DNA of 64,000 bases, taken from Tabrizicola sp. GTDB lineage: Bacteria; Pseudomonadota; Alphaproteobacteria; Rhodobacterales; Rhodobacteraceae. The stretch covers positions 1-64,000 of the forward strand of contig NZ_JAEULP010000026.1 in the NCBI RefSeq assembly GCF_016792905.1. The letters run 5' to 3'. The notes beneath the pieces were generated by a model that saw only the letters and a program-made list of their open reading frames with translations, was not told where the DNA came from and did no database searches. Below are positions 50,121 through 59,917 of the stretch, in pieces; the first letter of the stretch is position 1, and each line of letters starts with the position of its first letter. A program made the translations under genes and the position numbers.

Positions 50121-50624
50121 GCCGGAGCGGAACCGGCGGGCATTGGCCTGGTAGCCGGCGGCCGAGGCGAGGAGTTTTGCGCGCGCGGTTTCATCCAGTT
50201 GCCGCACAACCTTGCCGGGAGAGCCCATCACCAGCGAACCGTCGGGGATCTCCTTGCCTTCGGTGATCAGGGCGCAGGCGCCGATCAGGCAGCCCTTGCC
50301 GATCTTGGCACCGTTCAGCACCGTGGCCCCCATGCCGATCAGCGTGCCGTCGCCGATGGTGCAGCCATGCAGCATGGCCTTGTGGCCGATGGTGCAGTTC
50401 GCACCAATCGTCAAGGGGTAGCCCATGTCGGTGTGCAGGACCGAATTCTCCTGCACGTTGGTCCCCGCCCCTACCCGGATTTCCTCGTTGTCGCCGCGGA
50501 TCACGGCACCGAACCAGATCGAGGCCTCGGCTTCGACGACGACCTTGCCGATCAGGGTTGCTTCATCGGCCACCCAGGCGGAAGCGGCGATGGTCGGGGC
50601 GGTGCCGTCGAGTGCGTAGATCAT
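50106..50624 (-). CDS. Gamma carbonic anhydrase family protein
   Basis: 172 aa, a left-handed beta-helix protein made of hexapeptide repeats ([28 protein letters not shown]). The three zinc His are in the expected places: [26 protein letters not shown]. It resembles CamH/YrdA/PaaY. Activity as carbonic anhydrase is not certain for this subgroup. The ATG overlaps the gmk stop by 4 nt. Confidence 0.88.
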   Translation of the reverse strand: MIYALDGTAPTIAASAWVADEATLIGKVVVEAEASIWFGAVIRGDNEEIRVGAGTNVQENSVLHTDMGYPLTIGANCTIGHKAMLHGCTIGDGTLIGMGATVLNGAKIGKGCLIGACALITEGKEIPDGSLVMGSPGKVVRQLDETARAKLLASAAGYQANARRFRSGLGPA

Positions 50625-51253
50625 CGGGCTTCGAACTCCTCGTTCAGGCTGCGGACGAAGGCGGAAAGCTGCGGCTGGCGGTCGCGCTTCAGGCGTTCTG
50701 CGGTGAGGATGGTCTTCAGGCTTTCGAAGGTGGCCTGAAGATCGTCGTTCACCAGCACATAGTCGTATTCCGCCCAATGGCTGATCTCGTCGCGGCTTTT
50801 CGCCATCCGGCCTGCAATGACCTCGTCGCTGTCCTGCGCGCGGGAGCGGAGGCGGCGGTCAAGCTCGGCGATGGAGGGCGGCAAGATGAAGATCGACACC
50901 ACGTCGCCGCGCATCGCCTGTTTCACCTGCTGGCCGCCCTGCCAGTCGATGTCGAAGACCGTATCGGTCCCGGCCTGCATCGCAACCTCGACCGGACCGC
51001 GCGGGGAGCCGTAGAAATTGCCGAAGACCTCGGCGTGTTCCAGCATCTCGCCCTGGGCGACCATCGCCTGGAACTCTTCGCGGCTGCGGAAATAGTATTC
51101 CCGGCCATCTTCTTCCCCCGGTCTCGGCTTGCGCGTGGTGGCCGAGATGGAAAAGCGCATCGTCGGGTCCCATGCCATCAGCATCCGGGAGAGCGTGGAT
51201 TTCCCGGCCCCCGAAGGCGAGGAAAGGATCAGGAGAAGCCCGCGCCGGGTCAT
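50621..51253 (-). CDS. gmk: Guanylate kinase
   Basis: Converts GMP to GDP. 210 aa with the P-loop [16 protein letters not shown], the GMP-binding [22 protein letters not shown], and [14 protein letters not shown]. Normal length. It lies 3 bp behind the yicC-like gene, a widely conserved order (yicC-gmk), and is followed by an overlapping gamma carbonic anhydrase gene. Confidence 0.95.
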   Translation of the reverse strand: MTRRGLLLILSSPSGAGKSTLSRMLMAWDPTMRFSISATTRKPRPGEEDGREYYFRSREEFQAMVAQGEMLEHAEVFGNFYGSPRGPVEVAMQAGTDTVFDIDWQGGQQVKQAMRGDVVSIFILPPSIAELDRRLRSRAQDSDEVIAGRMAKSRDEISHWAEYDYVLVNDDLQATFESLKTILTAERLKRDRQPQLSAFVRSLNEEFEAR

Positions 51254-51256
51254 GCG

Positions 51257-52150
51257 TCATTCCACATTCTGGACCTGTTCGCGCATCTGATCGATCACGG
51301 TTTTCAGGTCAAGGCCGATGCGGGTGAGCGCCAGCGACTGCGCCTTGGAGCAGAGCGTGTTCGCCTCGCGCATGAATTCCTGCATCAGGAAGTCGAGCTT
51401 GCGGCCCGCCGGAGCCGGGTCGGCGACATGGGCGCGCGCGGCTTCGACATGGGCGGCGAGGCGATCCAGCTCCTCGGTCACGTCGGTCTTCAACGCCAAC
51501 AGCGCCAGTTCCTGCGCCAGACGCGCGGGGTCGACGGCGTCGGTCGCGGACAGAACCCGGGCCAGTCCCTCGCGCAGGGTGTCTGCCTGGGTTGCGGTGC
51601 GGGCGGCTGTCTCGTGCTGCGCGGCGGATGTGAGGTCGGCGATCAGGTCAAGCTGGCCGGTCAATACCGCTGCCAACGCCTTTCCCTCGGCAGCCCGCAT
51701 GGCCTGGAAATCGCCCAGCAATCCCGGCAGGTCGGTCATGATCGCGACACGCAGGGGCGTCGTGTCCGTCTCCTGCCCGCCTGCGTCGATCACCCCGCGC
51801 AGGGTCAGGACATCCGCCCCCGTCGGCTGGCGCAGGGTGACGCCCGCATCCATCGCCGCCGCCTCCACCCGGGCCAATGCGGCCAGCGCCGCCCCCAGCG
51901 CCGCCTCGTTCAACCGGAAGCCCGCGTCGTCCCGCCCCTCGTCCTGCGTCACCCTAAGGGTCAGGCTGACGTTCCCCCGCGTGAGCGCCTTCTGCAACTC
52001 GCTCCGGATCGCCGCCTCCAGCCCGTCGATCCAGTCCGGCACCCGCAACCGCAGGTCCAGCCCCTTGCCGTTGACCCCACGCAGGTCCCAGACCCAGGTG
52101 TAGCCCGGCCCAGCCCCGCGCCGGGCCGCGAAACCTGTCATCGAAATCAT
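51257..52150 (-). CDS. YicC/YloC family endoribonuclease
   Basis: 297 aa. It opens MISMTGFAARRGAGPGYTWVWDLRGVNGKGLDLRLRVP, the invariant N-terminal YicC motif. It ends with AGRKLDFLMQEFMREANTLCSKAQ and LTRIGLDLKTVIDQMREQVQNVE, also invariant. E. coli YicC is a ring-shaped RNase that acts on sRNAs such as RyhB. The ATG at 52150 fits the family start; upstream MNEGS codons are unlikely to be used. Confidence 0.92.
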   Translation of the reverse strand: MISMTGFAARRGAGPGYTWVWDLRGVNGKGLDLRLRVPDWIDGLEAAIRSELQKALTRGNVSLTLRVTQDEGRDDAGFRLNEAALGAALAALARVEAAAMDAGVTLRQPTGADVLTLRGVIDAGGQETDTTPLRVAIMTDLPGLLGDFQAMRAAEGKALAAVLTGQLDLIADLTSAAQHETAARTATQADTLREGLARVLSATDAVDPARLAQELALLALKTDVTEELDRLAAHVEAARAHVADPAPAGRKLDFLMQEFMREANTLCSKAQSLALTRIGLDLKTVIDQMREQVQNVE

Positions 52151-52292
52151 GGAGCCCTCGTTCAACCGCCGCTTGCGGTATTTACCATTTGATTAGATTT
52201 CCACCCGAATCCTGCCGATCCGGGGTATTTTCCCTTCATGGCGCGAGGGGCCGTCCGCCCGCAAGGGCAGGATGCAGGGGAAGGAGACAAAG

Positions 52293-52904
52293 ATGACGCT
52301 AAGCTTTCTCGACCGGCTTCGTCCGCGCCGCGATCCTCCCCGGAATCCGGTCTTCGAGGGCCTTGCGCAGGTGCGCGCCTACTGGGAGGGGCTTCGCGAG
52401 GGCGGGCAGTTGCCGCAGCGTGCCGCGCTTGATCCGCGGGGTCTTGGCGGGGTGCTGGACCGCGTTTTCCTGGGCGAACGTGTCGGGCGTGGTCTGGTTC
52501 AGCTGCGCATCGCCGGTTCGGGCCTCGCCGACTTTGCCGGACTGGACGTGCGTGGCCTGCCGCTCTCCTGCCTCTTCACGCCAGAGTCGCGCGCGATCCT
52601 GGCGCAGAGCATGGAGAACGTCTTCGACACCCCCGCCGTGGCCGAGATCGACCTGGGATCGGATCGGCTGGGCGGTGGCGCGCTCCTGGCGCGGCTTCTG
52701 CTGATGCCGCTCTCCGATCAGGGAGGGCAGAAGCTGGTGCTGGGCGCGATCAGTTTCGCGACAGCGACGCGCGCCTGCAAGCTTCAGATCCTGGCGCGAC
52801 GGGAAGAAACGCTGGTGATTTCCGGAACTGCCGCCGTGCCTGCACCGGCACCGCAGCCCATCCGCCGCCTGGGGCATCTCGCGCTGGTGCACAGCGCCGA
52901 CTGA
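52293..52904 (+). CDS. PAS-like domain protein (PAS_5/DUF1457)
   Basis: 203 aa. The alphaproteobacterial PAS_5 pattern is seen in VRAYWEGLREGGQLPQRAALDPRGLGGVLDRVFLGERV, LVQLRIAGSGLADFAGLDVRGLPLSCLF and later GGALLARLLLMPLSD. No output domain follows, so it is a lone sensor or cofactor-binding protein. AAGGAG lies 6 nt before the ATG. It is convergent with the DAHP synthase gene. Confidence 0.75.
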   Translation: MTLSFLDRLRPRRDPPRNPVFEGLAQVRAYWEGLREGGQLPQRAALDPRGLGGVLDRVFLGERVGRGLVQLRIAGSGLADFAGLDVRGLPLSCLFTPESRAILAQSMENVFDTPAVAEIDLGSDRLGGGALLARLLLMPLSDQGGQKLVLGAISFATATRACKLQILARREETLVISGTAAVPAPAPQPIRRLGHLALVHSAD

Positions 52905-52912
52905 GACCCGCA

Positions 52913-52944
52913 TGAAAAGGGGCGGCAGGCCCGGCCCGCCGCCC
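52913..52944 (-). terminator. Terminator of the DAHP synthase gene
   Basis: GGGCGGC (52920-52926) and GCCGCCC (52938-52944) pair. On the minus strand the hairpin is followed by CCTTTTC, 20 bp after the stop. Confidence 0.7.
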
Positions 52945-52964
52945 GCAATCATCGTCGCCGGACC

Positions 52965-54335
52965 TTACAGCGCCACGCGCCGCGCGGCCTCACGCTGCGA
53001 GGACAGCTCTTCCGCCACCAGGAACGCCAGTTCCAGCGACTGCGAGGCGTTGAGCCGTGGGTCGCAGGCGGTGTGGTAGCGGTCGGCAAGGTTTTCGTCC
53101 GACACGGCGCGCAACCCGCCGGTGCATTCGGTCACGTCCTGGCCCGTCATCTCGAAATGCACGCCGCCGGGGACGGTGCCCTCGGCCTTGTGGATTGCGA
53201 AGAACTCCCGGACCTCGCGCAGGACAGAATCGAAGGGCCGGGTCTTGTAGCCCGAGGCCGCCTTGATGGTGTTGCCGTGCATCGGGTCGCAGGACCAGAC
53301 GACGTTGGCGCCTTCGGACTGCACCGTCTTGATCAGGCGCGGCAGATGTTCGCCCACTTTCCCGGCGCCGAAGCGCGCGATCAGGGTCAGGCGGCCCGGC
53401 TCGTTCTCCGGGTTCAGCTTGGCCATCAGCACCTTCAGGTCGTCCGCCGTGGTCGAGGGCCCGCATTTCAGCCCGATCGGGTTCAGCACGCCGCGCGCGA
53501 ATTCGACATGCGCGCCGTCGGGCTGACGGGTGCGGTCGCCGATCCAGATCATGTGGCCCGAACCCGCAACGTTCTGGCCGGTGATCGAGTCGACCCGGCA
53601 GAGCGCCTCTTCGTATTCCAGCAGCAGCGCCTCGTGGCTGGTGTAGAAATCGACGCGCGACAGCTCGTTCGCGGTGTCGCTGTTCACCCCCGCGGCGTTC
53701 ATGAAGTCGAGCGCGTCGGAAATCCGGTTCGCCATCTCGCGGTAGCGTTCGGCCTTGTCATGCTCGGCAAAGCCCAGGGTCCAGGAATGGACGCGGTGGA
53801 TGTCGGCGAAACCGCCCGTGCTGAACGCCCGCAAGAGGTTCAGGCTGGCTGCCGCCTGGGTATAGGCCTGCAGCATCCGGTTCGGATCGGGAATCCGTGC
53901 CTCGGGCGTCGGGTCGAAACCGTTGATGATGTCGCCCTTGTAGCTGGGCAGCTCCAGCCCGTTGATCATCTCGGTCGGAGCGCTGCGCGGCTTGGCGAAT
54001 TGCCCCGCCATGCGGCCGACCTTGATCACCGGAACCTTGGCGGCATAGGTCAGCACGACCGCCATCTGGAGCATGACGCGGAAGGTGTCGCGGATGTTGT
54101 CGGCGGAAAACTCGGCGAAGCTTTCGGCGCAGTCCCCGCCTTGCAGCAGGAAGGCCTTGCCCTCGGCGGCCAGCGCCAGCTGCTTCTTCAGCCGCCGCGC
54201 CTCGCCCGCGAAGACCAGCGGGGGATACTTCGCCAGTTGGGCCTCGACCGCGTTCAGCGCCGACTGATCAGGATAATCCGGCATCTGGATCCGCGGTTTC
54301 GCGCGCCATGCCGTCTTGGTCCATCCCTTGCTCAT
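52965..54335 (-). CDS. 3-deoxy-7-phosphoheptulonate synthase, class II
   Basis: First step of the shikimate pathway: condenses phosphoenolpyruvate and erythrose 4-phosphate. The 456-aa plant-like (AroA-II) form has [85 protein letters not shown] and the late [18 protein letters not shown]. The ATG at 54335 ([19 protein letters not shown]) agrees with family members. It is divergent from the GlxA regulator. Confidence 0.94.
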   Translation of the reverse strand: MSKGWTKTAWRAKPRIQMPDYPDQSALNAVEAQLAKYPPLVFAGEARRLKKQLALAAEGKAFLLQGGDCAESFAEFSADNIRDTFRVMLQMAVVLTYAAKVPVIKVGRMAGQFAKPRSAPTEMINGLELPSYKGDIINGFDPTPEARIPDPNRMLQAYTQAAASLNLLRAFSTGGFADIHRVHSWTLGFAEHDKAERYREMANRISDALDFMNAAGVNSDTANELSRVDFYTSHEALLLEYEEALCRVDSITGQNVAGSGHMIWIGDRTRQPDGAHVEFARGVLNPIGLKCGPSTTADDLKVLMAKLNPENEPGRLTLIARFGAGKVGEHLPRLIKTVQSEGANVVWSCDPMHGNTIKAASGYKTRPFDSVLREVREFFAIHKAEGTVPGGVHFEMTGQDVTECTGGLRAVSDENLADRYHTACDPRLNASQSLELAFLVAEELSSQREAARRVAL

Positions 54336-54492
54336 CGTCTCTCTCCGGGTCCTTGGCAGATCGGGCTGCGGTATACGCCCCCGTTTCCGCCTTTGCAAAG
54401 GGCGATTGGGCGAAAACCGGTGCTTTCAGCCCTTGCGGCGGCCCCGAATTTGCGGTTCCATAGCCCGCAAACGACATTATCAGGTCGCAGAC

Positions 54493-55512
54493 ATGACGCT
54501 TGCCCCCCGCAAGGCCACCCAGACGCAGAAGGCCACAACGACCCGACGGTTCGTCTTCGTGCTTCTGGACAAGTTCACGATGATCTCCTTCGCCGGCGCG
54601 ATCGAGCCCCTGCGGCTGGCCAACCGCGTCTCCACCGACGTGCTTTACACCTGGGTGCTGTGCGGCGAGGGCGCGGAAAAATCCTGCTCCAACGGCGCGA
54701 CCTTCCGGCTGGACATCGGGCTGGAAGAGATGGACCGCGAGGACACGATCCTGGTCTGCGGCGGTCTCGACATCCAGCGCACCACCACCAAGGGCATCGT
54801 CAGCTGGCTCCGGCGCGAGGCGCGGCGCGGCGTGACCATCGCGGGCATCTGCACCGGCGGGCACGCGCTGGCCAAGGCGGGGCTGCTCGACGGCAAGAAG
54901 GCGACGATCCACTGGGAGAACCAGGACGGCTTTTCCGAGGAGTTCGAGGATGTGAAGCTGACCAAGTCGGTCTATGTGATGGACGGCAACCGCTGGACCA
55001 CGGCTGGCGGCATCTCCTCGCTGGACCTGATGCTGAAGATCATCGCCGCCGACCATGGCGAGGACCTGGCGAACACCGTCGCCGACCAGCTGATCTATTC
55101 CACGATCCGCACCGACCAGGACACCCAGCGCCTGTCGATCCCGACGCGGATCGGGGTGCGGCATCCGAAGCTTTCCCAGGTCATCCAGATGATGGAAGGC
55201 AACATCGAGGATCCGATGTCGCCCGCCGATCTGGCCGAGGAGGTGGGGATGTCGACCCGCCAACTGGAGCGTCTTTTCCGCCGCTACCTGAACCGCTCGC
55301 CCAAGCGCTATTACATGGAACTGCGATTGCAAAAGGCGCGGAACCTCTTGATGCAGACCGACATGAGCGTGATCAACGTGGCACTCGCCTGCGGATTCGC
55401 CTCGCCGTCGCATTTCTCGAAATGCTATCGCAGCCATTACAGCACCACCCCCTACCGCGAGCGCGGGACTCAGGGCATGCCAAGTGCGGTGCCGGTGCGG
55501 CTGTCGATCTGA
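54493..55512 (+). CDS. GlxA-type AraC-family regulator (DJ-1/PfpI sensor)
   Basis: 339 aa. The N-terminal DJ-1/PfpI-like domain (RFVFVLLDKFTMISFAGAIEPLRLANR, with GICTGGHALAKAGLLDGKKATIHWEN at the elbow) is followed by a C-terminal AraC double helix-turn-helix (PADLAEEVGMSTRQLERLFRRYLNRSPKRYYMELRL...VALACGFASPSHFSKCYRSHY). Members such as GbdR sense glycine betaine or dimethylglycine. That would suit the dimethylglycine-dehydrogenase-like gene at 63.4 kb, but this link is inference. Confidence 0.9.
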   Translation: MTLAPRKATQTQKATTTRRFVFVLLDKFTMISFAGAIEPLRLANRVSTDVLYTWVLCGEGAEKSCSNGATFRLDIGLEEMDREDTILVCGGLDIQRTTTKGIVSWLRREARRGVTIAGICTGGHALAKAGLLDGKKATIHWENQDGFSEEFEDVKLTKSVYVMDGNRWTTAGGISSLDLMLKIIAADHGEDLANTVADQLIYSTIRTDQDTQRLSIPTRIGVRHPKLSQVIQMMEGNIEDPMSPADLAEEVGMSTRQLERLFRRYLNRSPKRYYMELRLQKARNLLMQTDMSVINVALACGFASPSHFSKCYRSHYSTTPYRERGTQGMPSAVPVRLSI

Positions 55513-55579
55513 CCGGGTGTCGCGACGGAAGTTTCTTGCGTGGACGTAAGCGTGGTCAGCCCCCGGAATGGAGCCTGAC

Positions 55580-56878
55580 ATGTCCTTTCGTTTCCCGACG
55601 CTGCTGAGCCTGCTGCTGTGCCTTGGCCTTTCCAACCCGCCCGCCCTTGCCGAGACGCCTGCGGGCGGCGGGATGAAGGTGAACGATACCGTCTTCCGGG
55701 ATGCGGCGATTGCCAATGTCACTGCCGTCACCAGGGTGTTCGGGCGCGGCCAGCGCATCACCGGGGTCATCGTGGAATTCACGGCGCCCCTCAGTGCAGC
55801 CGGGTTCACCGGCGCCGAGCTTGCCGTGGCCGACCGCAATATCCTGTCTGCCCGGGTCACTTCGACTGTCAGCATGGACGCGACAGCGCAGGACGGGCGG
55901 TTCGTCGTCCTTGACCTGAATGCCGATGACGAGGCCGCCACGATCTTTGCGCCGGGCGTGGATCAGGCCAGCGAAGTCGTCGTGACCCAGACCGCCCCGC
56001 TTGCGCTGGCGGACGGCGGCAGTCTGGAGCCGGGCGACAAGGGCGTGATCAACACGCGGCAGGTCAACCTGATCGTCGATGACTTCCAGACCTTCCGGTA
56101 CACCGACCCGGGAACCGGGCTGATCCTGGACTACAACCTGTTCATCCCCAAGGATTACGACGCCACGAAACCCTATCCGATGGTGGTGTTCCTGCATGAC
56201 GCGGGCGTGACCGGCACCAATCCGAAGCGGGTGCTGGAACAGGGGCTGGGCGCGGTGTCCTTTGCCAGCCCGGAAGATCAGGCGAAGCACCCGGCCTTCG
56301 TGCTGGCGCCGCAATTCCCGGTGCCTCTGGCCAATGACGCCTCGCAGACCTCGGACTATGCCGATGTGACGGCGCGGCTGATCGCGGAAGTGTCCGACAG
56401 CTATGCCATCGACCAGGACCGCATCTATGCCACGGGTCAGTCGGGCGGCTGCATGACCAGCATTGCGCTGAACCTCAAATACCCCGACCTGTTTGCCGCC
56501 TCGCTGCTGGTCGCGGGGCAATGGGACCCGGCAGTCGTCGCGCCTCTGGCCCGGGACAAGATCTGGGCCATCGTGTCCGAGGATGATGCCAAGGCCTTTC
56601 CCGGAATGACCGCGATCATGGATGTGATCGAGGAGAACGGCACCAAGGTGACGCGCTCCACCTGGAACGCCAAGGCCTCGCATGAGGAACTTGCCAAGGA
56701 TGTTGCTGACGCCCGCGCGGCGGCGGGGGCCGGGACCGTCTTTTTCACGACCTTCACCAAGGGCAGCGTTTTGCCTGAAGACGGCAGCGACAATCCCGGC
56801 GCGGGGCATGTGAACACCTGGGTCTATGCCTATGACATTCCGGGGGTGCGCGACTGGCTTCTGGCGCAGACACGGTGA
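55580..56878 (+). CDS. Secreted esterase / PHB-depolymerase-like alpha/beta hydrolase
   Basis: 432 aa. Signal peptide (LLSLLLCLGLSNPPALA), an N-terminal immunoglobulin-like domain to about residue 155, then a catalytic domain starting LDYNLFIPKDYDATKPYPMVVFLHDAGVTG. The nucleophile Ser is in YATGQSGGCMTSIALN. Asp (SEDDAKAFPG) and His (GAGHVNTWVY) follow. This layout is that of secreted esterases of the LpqC/PHB-depolymerase group. The substrate is unknown. The start MSFRFP is preferred over MEPDM. Confidence 0.8.
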   Translation: MSFRFPTLLSLLLCLGLSNPPALAETPAGGGMKVNDTVFRDAAIANVTAVTRVFGRGQRITGVIVEFTAPLSAAGFTGAELAVADRNILSARVTSTVSMDATAQDGRFVVLDLNADDEAATIFAPGVDQASEVVVTQTAPLALADGGSLEPGDKGVINTRQVNLIVDDFQTFRYTDPGTGLILDYNLFIPKDYDATKPYPMVVFLHDAGVTGTNPKRVLEQGLGAVSFASPEDQAKHPAFVLAPQFPVPLANDASQTSDYADVTARLIAEVSDSYAIDQDRIYATGQSGGCMTSIALNLKYPDLFAASLLVAGQWDPAVVAPLARDKIWAIVSEDDAKAFPGMTAIMDVIEENGTKVTRSTWNAKASHEELAKDVADARAAAGAGTVFFTTFTKGSVLPEDGSDNPGAGHVNTWVYAYDIPGVRDWLLAQTR

Positions 56879-57052
56879 TGACGCGCCTGCGCGCCTGATC
56901 CCTGCCCGGCCGGGACCATTGCGGTCGGCCATCCTTCCAGCGGCGCACACGAGAAGGCAGAGCGCTGATTTCCTTTCCTTCCTCCGGTCATCGCGGACTG
57001 TCGGTGCCGACCCGTGCCCACAACCTAGAAATGTAGCCTGGCAGCGCGTCAT

Positions 57053-57092
57053 GTCGACTCGCGGGCCAATTTTACGTCGACAGGATGTCGAC
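57053..57092 (+). promoter_or_regulatory. Three GTCGAC sites upstream of the ABC operon
   Basis: GTCGAC palindromes begin at 57053, 57076 and 57087, that is 23 and 11 bp apart, or close to whole helical turns. An AT-rich CAATTTTAC lies between the first two and AAATTATGG follows the third. They sit within the 291-bp gap before the binding-protein gene and could bind a regulator on one DNA face. Confidence 0.4.
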
Positions 57093-57169
57093 AAATTATG
57101 GCTTCCCTTTTCTCCCGCGCCGCACTACGGTCAGGCCAGGATTTCGATCCAAACAGGGAGATACAATAA

Positions 57170-58366
57170 ATGAAGAAACTTATGCTGGCCGTTTCGGCCT
57201 GCGCGCTGATGGCTGGTGCCGCGTCCGCCGAGGATGTGAAGATCGGCATCCTGATCGGCTTCACCGGCCCCATCGAATCGCTGACCGGGCATATGGCCAA
57301 CGCTGCGGAAGCGGCAATGGCGGAAGTGAACGCCTCGGGCAAGGCGAAGAACAACTACATCTCGGTGCGCGGTGACGATACCTGCACCGACGCTGCCGCA
57401 GCGACTGCCGCGGCCGAGCGCGCCGTGACTGCCGAAGGCGTGAAGGGCATCATCGGCGGCGACTGCTCGGGCGTGACCCGTGCCATGCTGACCAACGTCG
57501 CCATGCCGAACGGCATCGTGATGGTCTCGCCCTCGGCCACCTCGCCCGCGCTGACCGCCGACCCGGACAATGGCCTCTTCTTCCGGACCGCGCCCTCGGA
57601 CGCACGCGAAGGCGAAGTCATGGCCGACATCCTGACCGAAAAGGGCGTCAAGTCGATCGCGCTGACCTATTCGAACTCGGACTACGGCAAGGGCCTTGCG
57701 GAAGCCATCGCCAGCGCCTTCACCGCCAAGGGCGGCGTCGTGACGATCAACGCCGCGCATGACGATGGCAAGGCCGACTATTCGGCGGAAGTCGCGGCGC
57801 TGGCAGCGGCGGGCGGCGATCTTCTCGTCGTCGCGGGCTACCTTGACCAGGGCGGCAAGGGCATCATCCAGGCTTCGCTCGACTCGGGCGCCTTTAGCAC
57901 CTTCGGGCTGCCCGGCGGCATGGTGGGCGACAGCCTGCCCGCGGCGATTGGCCCGGCGCTGGACGGTTCCTATGGCCAGGTGGCCCAGTCCGACAGCCCC
58001 GGTGCGGCAATCCTGGCAGAAATGGGCAAGAAGAACGATCCGGCCTACGACGCCACCTCGCCCTATTCGATGGAAAGCTATGACGCTGCCGCTTTGATCA
58101 TGCTGGCGATGGAGGCTTCGGGCTCGACCGACTCGAACGTCTACAAGGAAAAGATCATGGAAATCGCCAACGGGCCGGCTGACGGTTCGGGCGTCAAGAT
58201 CCTTCCGGGCGAACTGGGCAAGGCGCTGGATCTGATCGCGGCGGGCACCGCCATCGATTATGACGGCGCTTCGGGCGTGACTCTGATCGGACCGGGTGAA
58301 TCGGCCGGGCGCTACAAGCAGTTCGAGGTCAAGGGCGGCAAATACGAGACCGTCCAGTTCCGTTGA
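57170..58366 (+). CDS. Branched-chain amino acid-type ABC substrate-binding protein
   Basis: 398 aa. Signal peptide MKKLMLAVSACALMAGAASA followed by the type I periplasmic-binding fold VKIGILIGFTGPIESLTGHMANAAEAAMAEVNASG, GIIGGDCSGVTRAMLTNVAMPNGIVMVSPSATSP and SYDAAALIMLAMEASGS. These are LivJ/LivK/amide-binding features. The ligand is not evident. It is the first gene of an operon with two ATPases and two permeases. A GC-rich hairpin after the stop probably keeps its expression higher than the rest. Confidence 0.9.
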   Translation: MKKLMLAVSACALMAGAASAEDVKIGILIGFTGPIESLTGHMANAAEAAMAEVNASGKAKNNYISVRGDDTCTDAAAATAAAERAVTAEGVKGIIGGDCSGVTRAMLTNVAMPNGIVMVSPSATSPALTADPDNGLFFRTAPSDAREGEVMADILTEKGVKSIALTYSNSDYGKGLAEAIASAFTAKGGVVTINAAHDDGKADYSAEVAALAAAGGDLLVVAGYLDQGGKGIIQASLDSGAFSTFGLPGGMVGDSLPAAIGPALDGSYGQVAQSDSPGAAILAEMGKKNDPAYDATSPYSMESYDAAALIMLAMEASGSTDSNVYKEKIMEIANGPADGSGVKILPGELGKALDLIAAGTAIDYDGASGVTLIGPGESAGRYKQFEVKGGKYETVQFR

Positions 58367-58391
58367 TCTGATCCGAACCGAACGACTTGGC

Positions 58392-58416
58392 ACGGCCCGG
58401 GAAACCCCCGGGCCGT
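58392..58416 (+). terminator. Attenuating hairpin within the ABC operon
   Basis: ACGGCCCGGG (58392-58401) and CCCGGGCCGT (58407-58416) form a 10-bp stem 25 bp after the binding-protein stop. With no T-run it is more likely an RNA-stabilising or partial terminator hairpin. Confidence 0.6.
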
Positions 58417-58480
58417 CGCCCAAAAGAAGGTCCCTTGCCCGGCCAGCCGGGAAAAGCCTGGGCCACGACAGGGGAAGTAC

Positions 58481-59266
58481 ATGATCAAGGTCGAGAAGCT
58501 GCACAAGCATTTCGGCGGCTTTCATGCCGTTGACGGCGCGTCGCTGGAAATCAGGACCGGCTCGATCACCGGGCTGATCGGCCCCAACGGCGCGGGCAAG
58601 ACCACGCTCTTCAACGTGATCGCCGGGCGCTACGAGCCGACCAGTGGCCAGGTCTTCATGGACGGCGAGGACATCACCGGCCTGCCGCCGCACAAGCTGT
58701 TCGACAAGGGCCTGCTCCGGACGTTCCAGATCGCCCATGAATTCGGCTCAATGACCGTGCGCGAGAACCTGATGATGGTTCCGCCGCGCCAGTCGGGCGA
58801 AAAGCTGTGGAACGCGCTCTTCTCGCGCGGGGCAGTCGCCGAGGAAGAGGAACGCATCCGCCAGAAGGCCGACGAGGTGCTGGAGTTCCTGACCATCAGC
58901 CATATCGCCGACCAGAAGGCCGGGATGATCTCGGGCGGCCAGAAGAAGCTGGTGGAACTGGGCCGCACGATGATGGTCGACGCGAAGATCGTCTTCCTGG
59001 ACGAGGTGGGCGCCGGGGTGAACCGGACGCTTCTGAACACCATCGGCGATGCCATCGTGCGCCTGAACAAGGAACGCGGCTACACCTTCTGCGTGATCGA
59101 GCATGACATGGATTTCATCGCCCGGCTTTGCGACCCGGTGATCGTGATGGCCGAGGGCAAGGTGCTGGCGCAGGGCACCGTCGACGAGGTCAAGAACGAC
59201 GAACGGGTGATCGAAGCGTACCTCGGTCGCGGCTTGAAGAACAAGTTGAAGGAGGGTGCGGCGTGA
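58481..59266 (+). CDS. Liv-type ABC transporter ATP-binding protein (LivG-like)
   Basis: 261 aa. Walker A GLIGPNGAGKTTLFNVIAG, the LivG-typical LLRTFQIAHEFGSMTVRENLMM, signature ISGGQKKLVELGRTMM, Walker B IVFLDEVGAG and the switch His in CVIEHDMDFIARL. A glutamate of the usual DEP motif is present but followed by V rather than P (DEVGAG). The stop overlaps the GTG of a small secreted protein gene. Confidence 0.92.
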   Translation: MIKVEKLHKHFGGFHAVDGASLEIRTGSITGLIGPNGAGKTTLFNVIAGRYEPTSGQVFMDGEDITGLPPHKLFDKGLLRTFQIAHEFGSMTVRENLMMVPPRQSGEKLWNALFSRGAVAEEEERIRQKADEVLEFLTISHIADQKAGMISGGQKKLVELGRTMMVDAKIVFLDEVGAGVNRTLLNTIGDAIVRLNKERGYTFCVIEHDMDFIARLCDPVIVMAEGKVLAQGTVDEVKNDERVIEAYLGRGLKNKLKEGAA

Positions 59267-59865
59267 GGCTGGGCATTCTCGCATTGTTGGCCTGCCTGGC
59301 AACGCCTGGCAATTCTCTGGCCCAAGCCGTCGTGGGCAAGGCTGTGGTCGGCGGCAAGACAGTCACTTTGTTCGACAACGGCACATGGAAGTATGCCACG
59401 GCTGCGGGTGAGGCCCCGACCGGTTGCACCGAGGTCACGGCGACGGTGCAGTTCTGCGGCGGGGCTCTCGGCTGGGGCCGGACCCAGCCGTCCAGCGCCG
59501 AGATCACCGCAGCCTATCGCATCGATGCGCGGCACTATGCGCAGTATCTGATCGAAGACCTTGGAAGCGACGACGGGGTTACGGCCGAGTTCATGCGCCA
59601 GGTCGTGCTGGACAATGCCCAGATGGCGACCGGCAATACGCCCGAGGTCATCGACGTGAAGCCCGCAGCACTGGGCGGGCTAACCGGAGATACCGTGATC
59701 TACGCGGTCAATATCAACGGCCTGGATGTGGTTTTCGCCAACTCGGTCTTCGTGGAGCCCAAGCGGGTGATGCAGATCATGACCTATGCCATCGGCGACG
59801 AGTACACGCCGCAGCATGCCGGCTACCAGGCCGATCTTCTGGCCAGCACAAAGCTTTCCGAATGA
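59263..59865 (+). CDS. Secreted protein of unknown function within the ABC operon
   Basis: 200 aa. The GTG start overlaps the ATPase stop (GTGA). Signal peptide RLGILALLACLATPGNSLAQ, then VVGKAVVGGKTVTLFDNGTWKYA, a short motif found in various bacterial envelope proteins. The rest contains two cysteines (GCTEVTATVQFCGG) and no catalytic pattern I know. An extra periplasmic protein inside a Liv operon is unusual. It may assist ligand capture or sense it. Confidence 0.7.
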   Translation: MRLGILALLACLATPGNSLAQAVVGKAVVGGKTVTLFDNGTWKYATAAGEAPTGCTEVTATVQFCGGALGWGRTQPSSAEITAAYRIDARHYAQYLIEDLGSDDGVTAEFMRQVVLDNAQMATGNTPEVIDVKPAALGGLTGDTVIYAVNINGLDVVFANSVFVEPKRVMQIMTYAIGDEYTPQHAGYQADLLASTKLSE

Positions 59866-59917
59866 TGCGGGCCGCTTCCTTCCACCTTCTTCCGTACCGG
59901 AAACTGGACCTACCAGA

